A DNA stretch of 64,000 bases from Fratercula arctica (Eukaryota > Chordata > Aves > Charadriiformes > Alcidae): assembly GCA_947846985.1 (NCBI GenBank), contig CANTUZ010000002.1, positions 128,736,889-128,800,888 of the forward strand. The letters are read 5' to 3'. Position 1 is the stretch's first letter. Each line of letters opens with the position of its first letter. The position numbers and the translations under genes were made by a program. The notes under the pieces were generated by a model. It was given only the letters and a program-made list of their open reading frames with translations. It was not told the DNA's origin and made no database searches. This document shows positions 60,563 through 64,000 of the stretch, one piece after another.

Positions 60563-63500
60563 AAATTTTCCTCAGAGTATTTTTCACAGTTTGAGAGCTG
60601 GTCCTGACTATCTCAAATTTCTTGACAACTTTAAACATAAATATTTGTGGACCTACGCTGTGTTCTGTCAGTTTAGGTATCACACTAATTATAATTAAGA
60701 TGCAGCGTAAGTCATGGACAAAGTCAACAAAAGCAAATGATTCATCCTAGAAATGACAAATTTCAAAGGCTAATGGAAATTCTATATTACCAGTGGGCAC
60801 ACAATTCAGGCTGAGAAAAGGAACATATGCAAAATCTATACTGTCGATATTGTTTAAGTGGTCATATTTTATCCTAAGTGGCAGAAATATTTCTGAGGTA
60901 CAATAATAACTTTGGACCTAAGAAGCACTAACACAGCCATGACAAAGACAGTCCTATTAGAGATATCTTGCAATCCTAAAGGAATAGTGCCTTCTACCGA
61001 TCTCTCCCTTAGCTCCACTTTTATTCACTTTCAGATTTGTACACAGATATTACTGGCACAAGCTGGTGAGTGCAGTGTTAATGTTAAGTAAATGTCTGTG
61101 CAACTCATAGACCACTGATGATGTAAAAGGCTTTTCTTAGATTATGTTGCTGTAGAGTCTTTTAGGATTACAGTAGCAACAACTGAGGCAGCTGCATCCC
61201 TGCTCTCTTTGGGTAGCTGTGTATTCCAGCCAGATGAATTGTGTTCAATAAAAAAGGAACTGAGTAACTTTATCTCGTCAAGTTCTACCCAACCCAGTTT
61301 TGAGTGTATTTTTTCTTGGAAGACTTGTTTTATAATAAAATCAGAGACAATTAAGTCAACTATCAGCTAGTTTTACCAAGTTTTAACTTTTACATTTTCT
61401 CTCACTAGACCAAAAAGAAGAGATTTACACATTGTCACTTGGACACTCTAATTCAAATAGATCTAAAACACTGCAGTGTTTCCCTTACACAGAAATCCAT
61501 AATCACTTGGAAAGCTAAAATGAAGAATCACAGGTTTCAATTCCTAGAAATGAACTATTAAAGGCATGTACTATAGTTAAATAGTACATATGTCATAGTA
61601 TAACAGTAGTTCTATTCCTAATGAGCCAACGTGTTGGCTTCTTCCTTGTCATGAAATTCTAGCTTCACTTCCCAGGCTCTAGCATCTCCAGAGGATTGAT
61701 TGTGAAGTCTTGTTCGCACTCTTCAAGTGGAGATCAGGTAACATAGCTTAGTTGGTGCTCTGTGGTAAGAAGGGGCATCACTGGTGGTGGGTTTTTTTTC
61801 TACAAGGTGATCCAGTACCATCTCTGAACTAAAATTCTTTTACCTCTTTGAAATTGAAGTTTTCTTTCATCTTGTTTAGATGAATCTATTAGTTTTCCTT
61901 CCTGACTTTTATGTCGTAAGTGTATTGACATTTTGTCTATCCTTATGAAAGGTATGACACATAGGACAGGTTTAGTCTCTTTTTCCCCAATACAGCAAAC
62001 TTCCTAGACGGCAATTCTGCCCATTGCCATAGCAGTATTTTTCATCCAAATGTCTAAACAGAGATAGTCACATGGATTTTATTTTCATTTCGCCTGCATT
62101 AGAATGAACCCTAACACTCGGGATATTATAATGCTACTAAATAGAACTTCCAAGGAGAACACCATGCTTTTTCTAGGGCCATCTTTCTTGGTGTATTACA
62201 CCTCCTGATGATGTGAAAAGTGTACCCTTCCATTCCCATTGAGAATATATTCCTAGCAAAAGATAATTAAGAAAAACATTTTCTTTTTAAAATATCAGTC
62301 CTCTATAACTACATCAAAAGCTGAAAGACTTCCAAAAACTGAAGAAAAAAAAATTTGTTTTCTTAAAGCTGAAATATTACCAATTCTTCTCAATAACTCA
62401 CATCTTCAGAAAAAAAGTTCAGAGAACTTAACTTTCTGAAACTTCAGCAAGTTATTTTAAATAGGTCTCTTCGTTTCCTCCACTTTGCTGAGTATCGGGA
62501 TATTTGAATCATTTAGCTTCTTTAACTGAATTATTTTGCACACCACAATCCAGATTTTGCAGTATCAACAGCTCATCATGAAAGAGAGCCAATGCAGCAC
62601 CAGGAAATAGCTAAAGCAAGAGAAGAAACAGATTTGTTTTATTTTACACACATATTCCTTAGAAATCAGTGATCAGAGTAAAGAAAATTCAGCATGCTTA
62701 TAAGGCTTTCCTAAAAAATGTTTGGATAAAATGAATTTCATATTTGTGAAGTTTTCCACAGACTGTTGAAGGCTTAGTAGTAACTGTTGCCAAAACCTTA
62801 ATTTCAGTCAGTTTTATTGCACTTGACCTATTCTGAAAACTATTTTTCAAAGAACAGATTTAAAATATAGTCAACAGTCAGGCTTTGAAAATAGCAGGAA
62901 TCATTACCAAATCAGCATCTTTTAACAGTGCTATCCAAGATTGTGTTTCCTTCTGTTTAGAAATACAAGTAACATTAATGATGAATACTGGGTGTAGGCG
63001 TATATGTTGTATACATGTTTATGTAAGTCTATAAGAGCAAATAATTTTGCATGCAAAATGCCTTCTGCCAGGCTTACAGGAACAACAAACAATCCAGACA
63101 GTCTTCACATTGCGAAGGGTCTCACAATTTCATAACTCTATACAGTCGTGCACTCTTGTAGGGATGTATGGGTAAGAGAGGACTTGTCCATTTGATAGCT
63201 CTCAAGGATAAGAAAAAACACTACAAGAGGCATGAAAAAGATAATATATGTAACTTATATGTGAAACTCTTTTTACTCTTTTTAACTGCCAGTACTGAGG
63301 ATTGTAACCCTTATAATATCGAATTGCTCAAGCTGAATAAAAATGTGATTTTACAGAAGATTTGGGATGATCAGACTCTTACCTTTCTGTTTGGAAAATC
63401 CAAAATGCACAATTTTCTCACAGCTACAGGTTCCTTCTCACAGCTGTGGAATGGAAATGTCATCTTTGCATGTCATCTTTGATTTCTCTCAACTTCCTGG

Positions 63501-64000
63501 AGTTTGTTTATTTTCTGTGTATATCATAAATGTAGTACACGACCCTTTTCTGTTCCCCAACCTTCTGTAGAATACCACATGGCTAGCACTAAATTAAAAG
63601 AAGCTTTCCTCAGTTTAAAGTGAAGTAAAGCTGGAGAGAGATGTGCTCTGGAGTAATAAGGAAAACATGGAGATTGAAAAGTATTTAACATTACTTACTG
63701 CCATGTTTGCAAATGTCAAAGACCACTCGCAGATGGAGGTTTTTTTCTGTGTTTAAAGACTTTATTGTCCACAAGAAAGACATGAAATATTTTCATGAAG
63801 ATGCCGAGGGACAGCAGGATGGCCGTTAATACCAGGGTACTGAATGGGAAGGAAAAAAGGCAGCGTCAGGAATGCTTGTCATGCTGCAATGCAAACATGA
63901 CCTGGAGTGCAGATCCCAACAGCAACAGGGAATATTGCAGAAACTGGGTACACGAGTTAACTCCTTTTCTGACACCTTGGTCTCTTCTCTTTTAAGTACC
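60563..64000. other. Unique AT-rich DNA, no gene recognised
   Basis: No repeat family, RNA gene or coding exon is supported. A perfect 9-bp inverted repeat, ATGTACTAT (61566-61574) and ATAGTACAT (61581-61589), has a 6-base loop. The 104-codon frame at 63168-63482 has no recognisable domain. Confidence 0.5.

Noticed and set aside
61738..61795. tRNA-like head (ACATAGCTTAGTTGGTGCTC)
   Set aside because: It resembles a tRNA D-arm only; no anticodon stem or B box follows, so no tRNA or SINE is supported.

Overview
The window looks like AT-rich, CpG-poor DNA from a bird, or possibly another sauropsid, in a gene-poor region: intergenic DNA or one very large intron. The main evidence is the repeat content. 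Every recognisable interspersed repeat but one is a CR1 LINE. Several copies have the diagnostic CR1 3' end, an ORF2 C-terminus followed by a short 3' UTR and octamer repeats such as ATTCTATG or GGTTCTAT. I saw no Alu-like, L1-like or LTR sequence, no bacterial-type operons, no tRNA or rRNA gene, and no large CpG island. The exact species cannot be read from the sequence.

Layout. Positions 1-15,840 are almost all unique AT-rich DNA. They contain a small CpG- and E-box-enriched patch near 3.7-3.9 kb, a GC-rich patch with a strong palindrome near 5.35 kb, a purine-rich stretch at 8.65-9.3 kb, and one minus-strand segment (12.0-12.2 kb) that resembles a 3'-terminal coding exon. A CR1 cluster lies at 15.84-16.9 kb, with a fairly young plus-strand copy, an older plus-strand copy and a very old minus-strand copy. 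A minisatellite of five 43-bp units lies at 20.71-20.92 kb. A TG/CA-rich microsatellite lies at 32.1-32.2 kb, followed by an AT-rich block with a 19-bp motif in three copies (plus, minus, plus). A short CR1 lies at 34.97-35.22 kb and a MIR-like CORE-SINE remnant at 37.41-37.70 kb. The largest repeat is at 40.63-42.10 kb: a CR1 split by a younger CR1 of another subfamily, which still carries an uninterrupted 232-codon ORF2 tail. Very old CR1 remnants occupy 47.8-48.9 kb and 49.6-49.8 kb. A 0.4-kb patch at 53.2-53.6 kb is relatively CpG-rich. A short CR1 3' end lies at 60.39-60.56 kb.

No complete cellular protein-coding gene can be supported. The only convincing protein-coding homology is the CR1 reverse-transcriptase C-terminus. 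Other open frames are short, overlap on both strands and look like chance frames. No novel multi-gene system is visible. The observations most worth checking are the possible terminal exon at 12 kb, the three-copy AT motif at 32.43-32.53 kb, the nested CR1 with a probable target-site duplication, and the 43-bp minisatellite. All repeat names come from recalled family consensus patterns; no search was run.
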